The notes below the pieces were generated by a model. The model did not search any database. It had not been told where the DNA came from and was given only the letters and a program-made list of their open reading frames with translations. Below, piece after piece: positions 14,438-25,979 of a stretch of 64,000 nucleotides of DNA (its first letter is position 1; every line of letters begins with the position of its first letter). The stretch spans positions 124,001 to 188,000 of the forward strand of contig JAOVVO010000049.1 in NCBI GenBank assembly GCA_028564675.1, written 5' to 3'. A program made the translations under genes and the position numbers. Source of the DNA: Onchocerca lupi (taxonomy: Eukaryota; Nematoda; Chromadorea; Rhabditida; Onchocercidae).

Positions 14438-15260
14438 GTACTAAACATTTCCTGTTTGGAGGTTGAAGAAGGCATCAAATGGGGTACTGAGAGGACGCTG
14501 CCGTAGAACTATTCGATGCGAGCCTTAACAAATTGAATGAGGATCAAAGTTTAGCTGATTTTTTGCTTACTTTGCTAACATTATCCCATCCTCTTAGCAT
14601 TGCACTGGTATGAAAAGAACGGATGGATGACAAGAGAACTTCCGTAGAGAAATAGAAATGAATCATGGAATATAGATTAGCTAGTTCTGTTTGAATTTAG
14701 ACTGTAGATAATGCTTACATTACAGTATTTGTAATTATTACTGGATGGAATCAAGGCAAATTGAACGAAGAATGTATCCGGGATTATGGATAGTAATAAA
14801 GTGATTTGGGTTAACCTGATGTTTCCCTACATTTCAGGTTTTTTTGCTGTTTTTAAGATTCATGCTAAAAAAAATAGTCGTCTTTTCAAGCATATTTGGA
14901 GGTCATCAAGGTAGAAGGAATCAACGATGGATGTGGACTGGTCTAAATTGACGTCACTGCTCAAAGTGCATCATTTCTTAATTTGCTTCTCTCGATCTTT
15001 TCATAATTATTTATCAGAAATAAGAGGTTCCTGTTTTCACCAAAGATCTTCATGAAATAGCTGGACATCAGTGGCTCGAGGATAGCGATGTTTTCGGAAT
15101 ATAGCTGCAGGAGGTTGTCGCTCTGGACCTATCGATTCATTTCATAGTAGTATCTGGCATTTAAGAACAAGAAGCGAGAGCAAAGTTAGGATTTGAATCA
15201 GACTTGTGGAATTCTCTCCTTTGGATTCAAAGCTATCCGACATATATGAACCATGGTAGT
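14438..15260 (+). pseudogene. Coding-like blocks broken by stops and frame changes, family unknown
   Basis: Several plus-strand pieces look protein-coding but do not share one frame. 14438-14500 reads VLNISCLEVEEGIKWGTERT after a TTCCAG acceptor. 14491-14610 is a 40-codon open stretch containing ELFDASLNKLNEDQSLADF followed by a leucine-rich helix. 14843-14911 follows a TTTCAG and contains FFAVFKIHAKKNSRLFKHIW. Near 15030-15100 the sequence encodes TKDLHEIAGHQWLEDSDVF, followed by stops. This could be a decayed gene copy or exons of a real gene whose joins I have not solved. No family is recognised. Confidence 0.3.
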
Positions 15261-15494
15261 AGCGATAATTAATTTCTAGGAATGTAAGAATAATGCCATG
15301 GTTAATTTACATACTAAACGGATTCATTTCTATAGCGAAGATTGAACAGATCAATTTAGTTTCAAAAATGGCTGTTAACTTTAAGGTTGGCAAATTTTCA
15401 GATTTTGGAAGCCTTCTTTCAGTGGGACTGGAAATCGAACGAAATATTTTTTCTTCACTAGATCCATCCAGATACATATAGATATGTGTGTGTA

Positions 15495-15498
<4 letters not shown>

Positions 15499-15540
<42 letters not shown>

Positions 15541-15594
15541 GTGTTGTGTTGTGTTGTGTTGTGTTGTGTTGTGTTGTGTTGTGTTGTGTTGTGT
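15499..15594. repeat. (GT)n running into (GTGTT)n microsatellite
   Basis: About 20 GT units (15499-15539) pass directly into eleven perfect GTGTT pentamers (15536-15590). Open frames on either strand here are repeat artefacts. Confidence 0.95.
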
Positions 15595-17174
15595 ATGTGT
15601 ATAATTTTTGAAAAGCTATGTGCAAGCAACGCTGGATCACTTTTGAAATAGTTTTTTATGTTTTTTTGGCAAGAAATTACGCTCGAATAAACATACGAAA
15701 ACATACATACACAGTGGAGAAGTTCTGTTTGGTGTGTGTTCGGCAGCGAAGTGCTTTTACTTTGCTTAAAAAGTGCAACAGAGAGGTTTCTTTGCTTTTT
15801 TTTTAAAATGCCTCCTCATCAACTGATAGTTTCTTTCCTGCTTTTCACTTCCACTTTTCTTTTTCAGCAGTAAAAAAAAAGTCGATAAAATTTTGAAATT
15901 AGAAGAAAGAGGAATATTTAGTCTAATTTAAGCAGTTCCCCTCGTTTCTCCAGTCAACTTTAAAAAAAAAAAAAAAAGAGAAGAAGGAGAAGTAGAATCA
16001 TACTATTAAAAATCTTTTCTCTGTTTATGGGCTTTTTTCTTGTAGCTAAATGGAATTCATGTCGTTTATTATGGTCTACCGACTTTCTGCATTTCTCTCC
16101 GGTGTTCGTAATTTAGCAAATAAAAGGAAAGTTTAGAACAGAACTGCGATCAGAAACGAATCAACTGAAAGCGGTTTTTGGTTATTAAATGTGCATGTTG
16201 CAACAGACAATTATCACTTTTAACTGATAATCGGAACAACGTAAGATAGTTAGTTACAAAGCTGAGATTCAGGGAAATATCGGAAAACACAAACAGTTTT
16301 AATGTAATTCTTATGGTTGACATTTCTGAAGAAATTTCCACTTTTTACTTTGAAAATAGTACTAACTTTATGATCAGTAGCAAAAATTTCTGACATTTAA
16401 TTGTTTAGGCAGGTTTTCTTGAAAGGTCGTGAAGGGAATTCTGAACAGTTCAATTTTCTTTTTTGCTTTCCAAAGATAATAAGATTGTTCTGGCTTTAGT
16501 ACGTCTTGCCTTCTGGAAGCGATGAGACTGCTTCCAGGACATCATATATTATTATTCCTGTTTTAATTTATACATAACGCGCTTCGACAGTTTCTGTTTT
16601 TAAAATATGTGAAAACATTACAGCCAAGGAAGATCATTCCTTTTTATGCATGTAATAGGGCAATTTCAAACTCAAACAACACGATATTCCATTTTTCACA
16701 TTTAATTTCTACTCTTTATCCAAGATAATGTCCAATACCAGAATCAGAAAGTTGCCTTATGACTATATTAGAACGCGCTGAAATTACATTTTCGAAGTAG
16801 TTTCGAACCTATTTGGAAATCTCTTGACGACTGATATCTGCGATTTTTGAAGACCATATTATCTTCACGTGATAATCTGTGTATTTGCGAAATGAGGAAG
16901 GCAATAGATAGGTTGGAAGAGGTCGTGATGTTATCTCATTATTGAGATTCTTCCTTCCGTACAAAAGTCCCCGAAGTAGTATTTTCGAATATTTTTTTTA
17001 AACATATTGATTAAGTTCTAGTAACAGAAAATGTCTTTTATTGTTAGTTTTTATTAAAATAAAAGTAAATGATGGTCTTTCTTCAATTTTAGAGATGTCT
17101 GGAATGTTAGCTTCTTTGAGAAGTCGAAATCAGAATAATTGAATGGCACCATTCCAAAACGCCAAATATCTAAA

Positions 17175-17628
17175 TTAGTCTTGGTCTATAAATTTCGCGA
17201 CAATCCATTGAAATCGATTCATCATTACTAAGCATCTGGCCTGCTCTATAGATTCCTTTGTATTTTCTGTAGAGTCATTTTCATTTTTCAGAGCTAATTT
17301 ATAATGCTTTCTGTAGATAATGTTTGATTGGTCCAAGTATAATGGCATCTTCCTGGAAGTTTTTAAACTTGCAGAGCTAATAAATAAACCTCGTACATCT
17401 TTGAAAACTTGTTGCATAGGGAAAATAATTATACAACAGAAACATTTGATATTTGAAATTCACAAAACCTGTTACGTGACGGATAATGTGCCCATCTCTA
17501 TTTGCTGATAGTAGGCTTAATCTCTTGCTCTTGTCTTTATCGTTGCTGGAAAGTGAGACTGCTTTACTCTTGTTGACCTCTGGATGCTTATATTTGCCTG
17601 CTGAAAGCTTCCGGGAAAGATCTTGCAT
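17175..17628 (-). CDS. Small candidate gene, two exons, 130 residues, family unknown
   Basis: Exon 1 (17628-17469) opens with ATG four codons after an in-frame TAA, and exon 2 (17407-17175) ends in TAA. The 61-bp intron has GTTTTG and CAACAAG ends, and the phase (1) agrees across it. The product is hydrophilic: a Lys/Ser-rich first half (NKSKAVSLSSNDKDKSKR) and a mixed second half (MPLYLDQSNIIYRKHYKLAL), with no signal peptide or membrane segment. The exon-intron-exon junction lies inside the left arm of an inverted repeat whose other arm is at 17823-17947, so this piece of the gene exists twice. I do not recognise a family. It may be a real small gene or a chance pair of open frames. Confidence 0.35.
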
Positions 17629-17947
17629 TTTGGTCTTTTATCTCACTCATTCCCGCTTAAATTTTCATTAACAAAAACAGTTTTTCTTAGTAGTAAGTTG
17701 TGGGGAAAAGAGAGTTGTCGGAATAGTCATATTACCGATGAGTTCTAAAATGCAATGGTATAACAGTATGATGCCACTGTTACGGATAGGCGATTCAGAA
17801 AATCAGCAATTCCACAGATAACGCACATTATCCGTCACGTAACAGGTTTTGTGAGTTTCAAATATCAAATGTTTCTGTTGTATAATTATTGTTTCTATGC
17901 AACAAGTTTTCAAAGATGTACGAGGTTTATTTACTAGTTCTGCAAGT
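17368..17947. repeat. Inverted repeat, about 125-bp arms, 331-bp spacer
   Basis: Positions 17368-17491 match the reverse complement of 17823-17947 with only a few differences (shared core, for example, GTTACGTGACGGATAATGTGC). The arms contain the end of exon 1, the intron and the start of exon 2 of the small minus-strand candidate gene. No target duplication or known transposon end is visible. Confidence 0.9.
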
Positions 17948-18091
17948 TCCGAAGTAGGAGGTGAAATATACTATGTCATCATGAGTGATTGTTATGCACA
18001 TTTCACGCATTACATACGTAGGCACGTGCTACATAACAAGAATTGATACGTTGTTTGCCAGTTTTATAAATTTTTAGGTGAGTGGACCAAA

Positions 18092-18410
18092 ATGTTTGAA
18101 TACGATCGTTTGGCATTGGATGTCGCTGAGCAATTTGCGCAAATTCGATCGAATGTAGTAGCAAGTTCACCAACGCAAACTTTCGACTCTTTTGTAGGTT
18201 TAGTCGATTTTTTCAGCAGTGTAATATGTTTTCATATACGACAAACTTGCTTAAGATATTGCTATATAAGCTATTTTTTTCATCGGATTTCATTAGTTTT
18301 CAAAACTTCGAATATGAAATTAGGCCAGGAGAAGTTAGCAAGAGACACTTCCCCTGAATTTATTCATTTTCTCTTTCCGCATCCTTTATTTGAGGATTGC
18401 GCCATTTTTT

Positions 18411-18445
<35 letters not shown>

Positions 18446-20676
18446 TATCAGGAGGAATGAATTGTTATCGAGAAAGTGTTGATTTGCTTAATTTTTCGGT
18501 TTTGATGTGCAGCCTGTTGTTTGCCAGCAACTTTTTATTTTTTCTTTTGCTTTTGTGGGTGGTGGGTGGGTGTATATGTCTCAGCGACTAGTTCAGTCTT
18601 ATAATTCAGAGAACTGTTAGTGGATTGTGCTTTTCGCCCTCCGGCTCGGATGTTCCTGATTGCGGAATGAGTTCCGGGTACGGAAGTCCTGGAACTGGTG
18701 AGACACCACTATCAAGCCCCGCACCGCAAGTCTTTTCGTTGCCTAGTCATGTTCAGCATGCAATTTGTGATCCGGTATCCTGTGACGATTTGGAAAATGT
18801 TGCAGCATCGCTTGGTCCAACCGTTATCCATAATGAGCACAACAAAAAGGTACTTCGGAAATTTTAAGAAATATGAGAAAAATATTTTATGGGAGATAAA
18901 AGAAATGCAAAACATAGTTACGGTGCCCCCTCCCCCCTCACATCCCCCTCATCTGTTTATTGTTTTTCCATTTGCCCAGAATTCTTGATTTTCACCGTAC
19001 AGGCGAACGACATTCATTTTTTCGGGATTTTTGCCAATTTTTCTTTCGATTTTATAATAACGCCGTTTTATTTCTCAAGATTCGTTTGAATCACTGAGCT
19101 AAGTTAGTCTAACTATGTAGATGACGATGGGTTCAAAAAATATCGTTCAAATGAAAACTGAACATCACCAACACTTGCTGAACCTGGTTTTACTTCTAGT
19201 CATTAGATATCACGCGTGCAGTAATAGACGGTTAGGTTCTTTATATTCTAAATTTCCCTTCTTTATGTATAGCAGAGATATTCTTAACCAGAAAAAGTTA
19301 TTGTTAGGTTAGCAAATCGTTACTTTTTAAATATTTGCTTTTTAGTGGTTTGACCTCTAAAAAAGGAAAACGCAATTTTGTTTTCTTTTCCGTTTCTTCA
19401 AAGGACATAAAAGAGCTCCTTTACTGAATTATAGTTGTTTGATACTTTATAAAAGAGTTAGAAAAAGTTCTTACTTTTCAGTCTCCAGGCTCAGAGAACG
19501 ACGAAAATTTACCATCGCAGGCTGCACAAGAAGATGGATTCTCGTCGGATGAAATTGCTCAGTTCACACAGTTACTCTGCTCGCCAAAAAAGGCTCCTCC
19601 ATCTAAGTACCAGTGTCACATTTGTTACCGTACTGGGCACTATATTTCCGATTGTCCAATGGTTTGTATTTTTATTGTATCGTAAGTTAACCTGGCAATG
19701 TTTGATTAGGAGAATTTCGATATCCTGGAATGTTCAAATCATCTCGTTTTCTAACTTATTTATTTATTTATTTATTTTTTGTTGAATTGAAATAATACAT
19801 ATCATATTATTACTAGCTACGTTGCAGCAATCAAAATATGAGCCAGAAGTTAATACATGCACTCATACAATTATTGCAGTTATTAGTGCTGCCAACAATA
19901 TCAGAATTATAAACTTGGAATTCTTCAACTGCATTGCGCATTACATGAAAATATGCAGCTGTAGCTTATAGTGTATTGTGTTAGGAAGAAAAAAAGTGGA
20001 TAGAGAATTATGAAATTTCAAAAATTGCAGCGTTTTAACAGTCCATACGAGGAGTTAACCCCATATCAGGGTCGGAAGAAGTGCTATGGTGAATTTCAGT
20101 GCCAGCAATGTAAAAGAAAGTGGACGAGTCAAAACTCTGTTGCTAATGAGGCACAGAGCTGCATTAAATGTCACATTTCAGTCTTCCCACACAAGCAGGT
20201 TGGTTTCACCTCAAATAAGTTTGTTCCGTTAGTTGACCATTACGGAGAGGAAAGAGAGCGTAGTCGGCCCGGGAAATATTAATGTAGAAACAAATAAAAT
20301 GGAAGGAGAAAGTGGAAATCGAAGGGGAAAAGAGAAATCCATGATTTCCATTTTGGATATCGCTTCCGTTTCTTATATGAATTTTCTTGTTATCCTCATG
20401 TCAATTTCTATCTCAACACTGCGATCGTGTCTGTGTACTTGTTTTCGATAAATAAGCCAGCTTATCAGCTTGACTGCTCAACGATAATGTTGTGTGACAA
20501 AAGTGTTGTCCAATACAACATCTGACCCGAATAGTTGACTATTCTCTTTTTTGTTTTTACAGTTGCCTGTTGATAAAGCTGTAGCAATGGGTTTGGTAAA
20601 AGCACAGCGTGTTATACCAACCAAACTTGGACCCATTGGACACGGTCGGCCTCCATTCAATACTAATCGACAATAA
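18092..20676 (+). CDS. ZCCHC24: ZCCHC24-like protein (CCHC zinc knuckle plus CxxC zinc finger)
   Basis: Five exons join cleanly, all in phase 0: 18092-18193, 18610-18849, 19482-19661, 20031-20198 and 20563-20676, giving 267 residues (the human protein is about 240). The first two exons encode a Ser/Pro-rich region of likely disorder. Exon 3 ends in a CCHC knuckle, YQCHICYRTGHYISDCPM (Cys159, Cys162, His167, Cys172). Exon 4 carries LTPYQGRKKCYGEFQCQQCK and AQSCIKCHISVFPHKQ, with paired cysteines at 198/201 and 218/221. This pair of domains in this order is the vertebrate ZCCHC24 arrangement, and family members are thought to bind nucleic acid. The tail after PHKQ (LPVDKAVAMGLVKAQ...) differs from the vertebrate one, which has two further CxxC cysteines missing here. 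The start is the first ATG of exon 1, 14 bp after TTTTTAG; that site reads AGGTGAGT, which is also a perfect donor, so an upstream exon is possible. Confidence 0.85.
18413..18444. repeat. 32-bp T homopolymer in intron 1 of the ZCCHC24-like gene
   Basis: An uninterrupted run of T lies between exons 1 and 2. It makes the reading frame that runs on from exon 1 look like poly-Phe. Confidence 0.95.
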
Positions 20677-23600
20677 ATGATAATCAGTGTGGTTTTCAAA
20701 AGAAGAGGGCAAATGGAATGAAAATCAGAACAGTAATGTTATTCACTACATAGCGTACAGGACGAAACTACAACAAATCAGTACTACAAGAAATATGCTT
20801 AGGTCACTTTTTGATTTTCCAGTACGTTAATATTGATCAATACTTCGATAATCTGTATATTTTTGTTAATCAGATATAAGTTTTGGATTTGTTCTCCCTC
20901 CTTCCCATCTTTCTTGGAGCTTCCATCCTTTCACTGTAAATAATGTCCTTCCCCCAGAGCGATTTCCATCTGATTTTTATTTGTTCGTAAAAATATTTTG
21001 ACCTCTTAATCGATGTTTTAATACTTTTTCATGAGAGATGAATACAAAAGATATTGAACATGAGCGAGTACTTTTTTAGGACCATTGCACTTTAAGACGC
21101 TTGCTTTTCGTGCCTTTTTCGGTTAATTATTTCATGTAAAATTTAGAGATGTTTCCCTATGTAATTATTCAGATGACAAAGATTATAAAAAAATTCAATG
21201 ATCTTATCCCGTGTTTCTTCAAAACAATAAGTAGATATTGAAGATTTTCTTAATTTAAAAAAATTATAATTGCAGTTTTTTAAAATATGGAATTTTTTTT
21301 TTTAAATCTGAACCTTTCCCTGCTCTTTCTCTCGTGTTACTGCTGTAACCTACCATTTACTACTTGGTATAGCAAATGCAGTATGATTTTTCAGATGTTT
21401 TACATCTTAATGTCTCATAATACGATTAAATACCAGAAGCAGGGTTTTTTTTTAGTGAACTCCTAGGTATTCAGTTGTTAGCTATCTACTTGTAAATAAG
21501 TTTGGTAACAGCCCATATAAATTAAAGTCGATCTCCTTTTCCGTTTCCTTCGTCCCATTATGTTGTAACAAAAATAAGATTTCAAAAATTTTTTACCCAG
21601 AAGTTGCATGTCTAGAGGAAACGCTTAAGACATAAATTTGATTTACTTAATTTAAGCAGTCGCACGGATTTTTAGCTACAATTACATTCACTTTTATTAC
21701 ACGTTTTTGAAAACAAAAGAAAAGAGAAAGTTCTCATCATTTTGTTAATATTAATCAATGTATATATTATCGGAAATGATGAAATCTTACAGCCATACTA
21801 TTCGTTGCTTACATTTGGTAGTTTGTTTTTCGTCCTTCTAGATAATTTACTGTTTGCGGAAATTTTTCAATTGTTCAAACGATGAAATGATATATTTTTT
21901 TTGTAAAATTAATTTTCTTCAAAAAGAAAAGTTGAATTCATGCCTATTCCTGTATAGTACTTTTGTTTGTTTGTTTTTTGTATACACGATGTTAAGCGAT
22001 TCATTTTTATGACTTCCTGTAAAAAAAATTATAACTTGTCCGTAGTGTAAACAACTGCAAATACCATGCCAGTGTTTGGAGGAGGTGGGAGAAAGACAGA
22101 TTCTTTATTCATATTGTACCAAAAATCCTGGATTATTCTTAGAAGACGGATGAGAATACAGTAAGTTAAAGTGCGATACAGTCAGATTAAGCCTGATGAT
22201 TGATTTATTCGAACTTCACTAGTAATTTTCGATATTGATAACAGTGTACTTTAGCAAGATTAAGCATCACAACTACAGCAAAACTAGAGAATTGAACAAT
22301 TCTCGATTAGTATTCGATTCAGTTTGAACTAAATATACTTAGATAAGAGAAATTGCGGACTGAATTCAGACCACCAAATTTATGTGTAATTGGCTTAGCA
22401 ATTGTTACTAGAATGAATTTTATTTTTATATTTTCATAGTACCTTCTATCTGTTTATAAATGAGAAAACATCAATTTATTTCCATTGTTGCAGTATACGT
22501 CGTACTGTGTAGTTCTTATGACTGTATATTTGAATAAAGTTATTGCTTCTTTTATAAAAGATAAAGCTTTCATATCAGCATAAATTTGGAAGAGATCAGT
22601 TAAAAATGATGCACCAAGAATAGACACCGACATATTCCGAATTCTTTATTTTTAAGCATTATCAATTTTGTATCGAAAGTTCTGAAGAAGTGTCTTTTTT
22701 TTTTTTGGAATAGATTGGAAGTTCTGGACCGATAATATCATATCTGAGGAGTGAAGAAACTAGTGCTATTCAACAAATGGTAGTATATGCGAAGTTGAGG
22801 GAATTCTCACCTCGGCGTCTTAGTAAGAGTTACTGGATGAGTGCATAGAAAAAGTTGGCGTATGGTTTTTTCATCAGCCGGAAATTGATTTTCGTAACTA
22901 TCAACTATTGAATTCAGGTAACATGTACGTCCACTAAAAAGTTTTGGTAGTCTTTAGTTTGTGAAGTAAAACAAGTCCCAACAAACGATATACATTATGA
23001 TTGCCGGGAATAATTATGAATGATTCGAAATGGGATTTTTTCATTTATTTGCTGTATAGTAGTAGGTTTAATGAATGAAATTAAATCTATCCAAAAAACT
23101 ACAGCAAGAAAAAAAAAGGCCGCTGACAAAAACAGCAAGACGAAATAAATGAGTGGTGCAAATCATATTACTCGATAATCGGAATAATAGCTCGTTATAT
23201 GAAAAAAGATATTATAAGGTGGATATTGTCCCAGCAGCTACTAATTATAGCTATAATAACTGGAAGGGATTTCCAATCTCCTGCATTTTTCCATTCAGAT
23301 GCAAATTTTGTGGTCAAATAATGATTAATTGAAAAAAGTAGGTGAGATGAGGTTTCAAGGCGGGGAAAAGCAGAAGGATGGAGCGATTGCAGAATTTATT
23401 CTGAGATGGTTGATGCAGGGTCGTGACAAGCCGTATTATAATAGCTTTTCTGGAATTCTGAAATAATTTCCATCATTTCGAAGACCATTTGGCAGAAATC
23501 AAGAGATGCAAGCAGTGCAAGCGGACTAGCCAATGCAGCAACAATAAATTCGCTGGAATGGATCACTTGAACATTCAGGGGGACCATCCTCACGGCGAAA

Positions 23601-24125
23601 TATTCCATCATACTTCTATCACTTTGATTCGACCTACGATTCGCATCTTCATAATGTCAAACTAAGAGAAAGCTAAGACATAGCATTATAGATTGATTTT
23701 TTTCTCTCAAATATTCGGAAAGATCCATTAATACCACTTAGTGTAATACAACGTAAAGTAGGTCGCATTTCGCTCGCTAATTAGTGGTGAACAAATGAAG
23801 TATATTATATCAAGCTGAAATCAACATTGTAGCGCAACGGTGCAACTCGCAATTTTCCATGTTTATACTGGAAAGCATCGAGCGAGAGTTAATCTCAAAC
23901 AGAGTCCATACAGAGTTTGTCGTATATGTATTTGTCTTGGCTTGGCGTCGAAAACACTTCTCATTAATCAAAATTAACATGCATCCCTAACAGGCGAAGA
24001 ATATTCATTTCAACAAAAAATATGTCCATCCGAAAAAAAAAAAAAAATGACACAGATTATCATGTTGCTACTGTTCTGGAAATAACAGAATTTATTCATT
24101 GTAGCATTATTGGTTAGATACTCAC
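20677..24125. other. 3' flank of the ZCCHC24-like gene and intergenic DNA
   Basis: AT-rich with several AATAAA-type signals (for example near 22536). The minus strand at 23396-23640 is GC-richer and open for about 70 codons with a hydrophobic centre (EFIVAALASPLALLASLDF); it might be a downstream exon of the candidate gene at 24.1-25.7 kb, but no phase-consistent join was found. Confidence 0.4.
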
Positions 24126-25688
24126 TAAAGGCGGTATTATGTCGGCCTCGATTCAACGATATCTTTTGTTTTAAAAAGATTCCATAGACATTCGAAGAAG
24201 CAATGGGAAATTGCGGTGGCGATCCATTATTCATTAGCCAATCCATCGTTGGTGGTTTCATTCTTACTGGATTTGCTGGACAAATCACTGAAATTCTGTG
24301 CAGAATTTCTTTTTGGGACTTTTCATGTTGAATGAATTGCGATCTAATAACATGAAAATTTTCAATTATATTTATACTGCTGGAATGTGCTGGTTTTAAA
24401 ATTTTCCGGAATCGGAGTGTAAAACAATTATTTTATAAGCACGATTACAGATAATCAATCTTTGGATTAAAATTAAAGATTCACTGGTCATTTTAAGCAA
24501 TTATTGTCTATTAAGTTTGTATATCAATTTGAATGAAATTTAATAAGTTTATTAATTAAATTTCTAATAACTTTTTTCAAATAGAGGGCTAAATAAGAAA
24601 CTTTGCCAATAAATGAAGATTTCTAGGATCTGTAGCCACAGAGTTTTCTATTCATTTCCCTTTTCTTATCCATAAAAGTTAAAAAATACGAAAGCGTTCA
24701 AATTACGACAATCTTAAATAAACTTCCGTGTAATAATATAAAAATAATATTAAAAAGTTCTAACCAACTGTACAAAAGACATGTTTGTTCGGTACATTTT
24801 CAGCAGATCCGGACGAACATCCAGTTTAAGCAACCGGAAGATTCTTAAGAAAGCGGAGATGAGGACTAAATGATTCTGAATGAAAAGGAGGAGGGAAAAT
24901 GAACTGATAAGAAGAAAATATTTGATACTGTCGTCTCATTAATCATGCTAATTTTTCACTTCATCTGTCGCATATGAAAAATATTAAGAAACAAAAATTT
25001 TTCTTCGATTTTTTCAAAATACCGGACAGATATGCTTGTAGGAATATAGTGATAACTTCATTTTGGAAAGATATTTGATTTCATAATTTTTTCAATATGA
25101 GCTGATATTCTGAATCATTCCTGTCTAATTCCGTTTCATTTTCCAGAAGTTATAGTCGATCTGTCTTGTGTCAAACGAATTGCTACGTCGGAATGTTTAC
25201 TGATTTTTGTCCATCACACTTCCTCAGATGTCTATTCATCTTTTTCCATTTGGGTCTCCATTTGGATCTTTCATTTAGATTTCAAAGATTCTGTCAAGAA
25301 CGAATTCATTATGACTAAAGTTTGAATTCGTGGCAATCTCACTCCTAAGTCAGGCGATAAAAGATGTTATGTTTTGCTGTGAATAAATTTTAATCTGATT
25401 TAGATTGAGAAAGGAGTACTTCAAGATTGAGTTGGTAAGAAAGGATAACTAACTTTGATATCGATAACTTACATGAATCGGATCTTATATCCATGTTACT
25501 TGAATTTTTCCTCCTTCCGCTACTTTAATTGGTAACATACACGATGAGTTCTTGCAGCGACTATACAAATCATCCAAAGAAGTAATAAGGAGTAAAGGAA
25601 AAGTAACTTGGAAAGCGTGATGATTCGAAAAAGCGAAAATGTTTTGATGTGAGTTAAGAATCCAGGCTGAGATTAGCGCCATTTTCAT
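24126..25688 (-). CDS. Candidate gene fragment, three exons, family unknown
   Basis: Three minus-strand blocks can be joined in phase: 25688-25500 starts with ATG and a hydrophobic, signal-like N-terminus (MKMALISAWIL) and ends at a GTAACA donor; 24875 to about 24767 follows CATTCAG and contains RLLKLDVRPDLLKMYRTNMS; 24295-24126 follows TGCACAG, contains PTMDWLMNNGSPPQFPIASS and ends at a perfect GTGAGT donor. No terminal exon is certain; one possibility is an open block near 23780-23680 after CTAATTAG. No domain is recognised. Spurious exons of this size are common in AT-rich DNA, so this is a weak call, supported only by splice motifs and phase. Confidence 0.3.
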
Positions 25689-25979
25689 TCTGGTCAGTGT
25701 ATGAACTTTGCTTATGAAAATAGTTATCTTTTTCCTTTGATATTTCGATTATGGCTAAATTCTACCAAAAATAATTTCAGTCCGTATTGAACTAATTTTT
25801 CATTTTATTTTGAAACTGTTAAAAAGATAGCATCAGACAGTGTCGAAATGTAAAAAACGTAGTATTGAGTGAGCCTATTATGAAATTTTTTGCACACTGG
25901 TGTACGAATTCATGATGAAACAGTACTTAATGACGAATTAATATCTAAGACATGAAAAAGGACCAATTTTTTTTGGATT

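Larger units (their letters stand above)
2031..17174. other. 15 kb without a supported gene
   Basis: AT-rich sequence with many T and A runs and no exon chain that I can phase together. The notable contents are given as separate entries: an LTR-like block (3525-3784), a short tandem repeat (8170-8310), ATT/ATC-rich DNA (9660-9930), coding-like relics (14438-15260) and a GT/GTGTT microsatellite (15499-15594). GC-richer patches at about 5980-6110, 6180-6250 and 6510-6605 each sit between AG and GT dinucleotides and could be untranslated exons, but nothing ties them together. Confidence 0.5.

Noticed and set aside
15381..15704. Minus-strand frames with His-Thr and Gln-His-Asn-Thr-Thr repeats
   Set aside because: They translate the GT/GTGTT microsatellite and have no splice or start context.
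18194..18460. Continuation of the first ZCCHC24-like exon to 122 codons
   Set aside because: It runs through a GTAGGT donor into a poly-T tract; the spliced form matches the family, the read-through does not.
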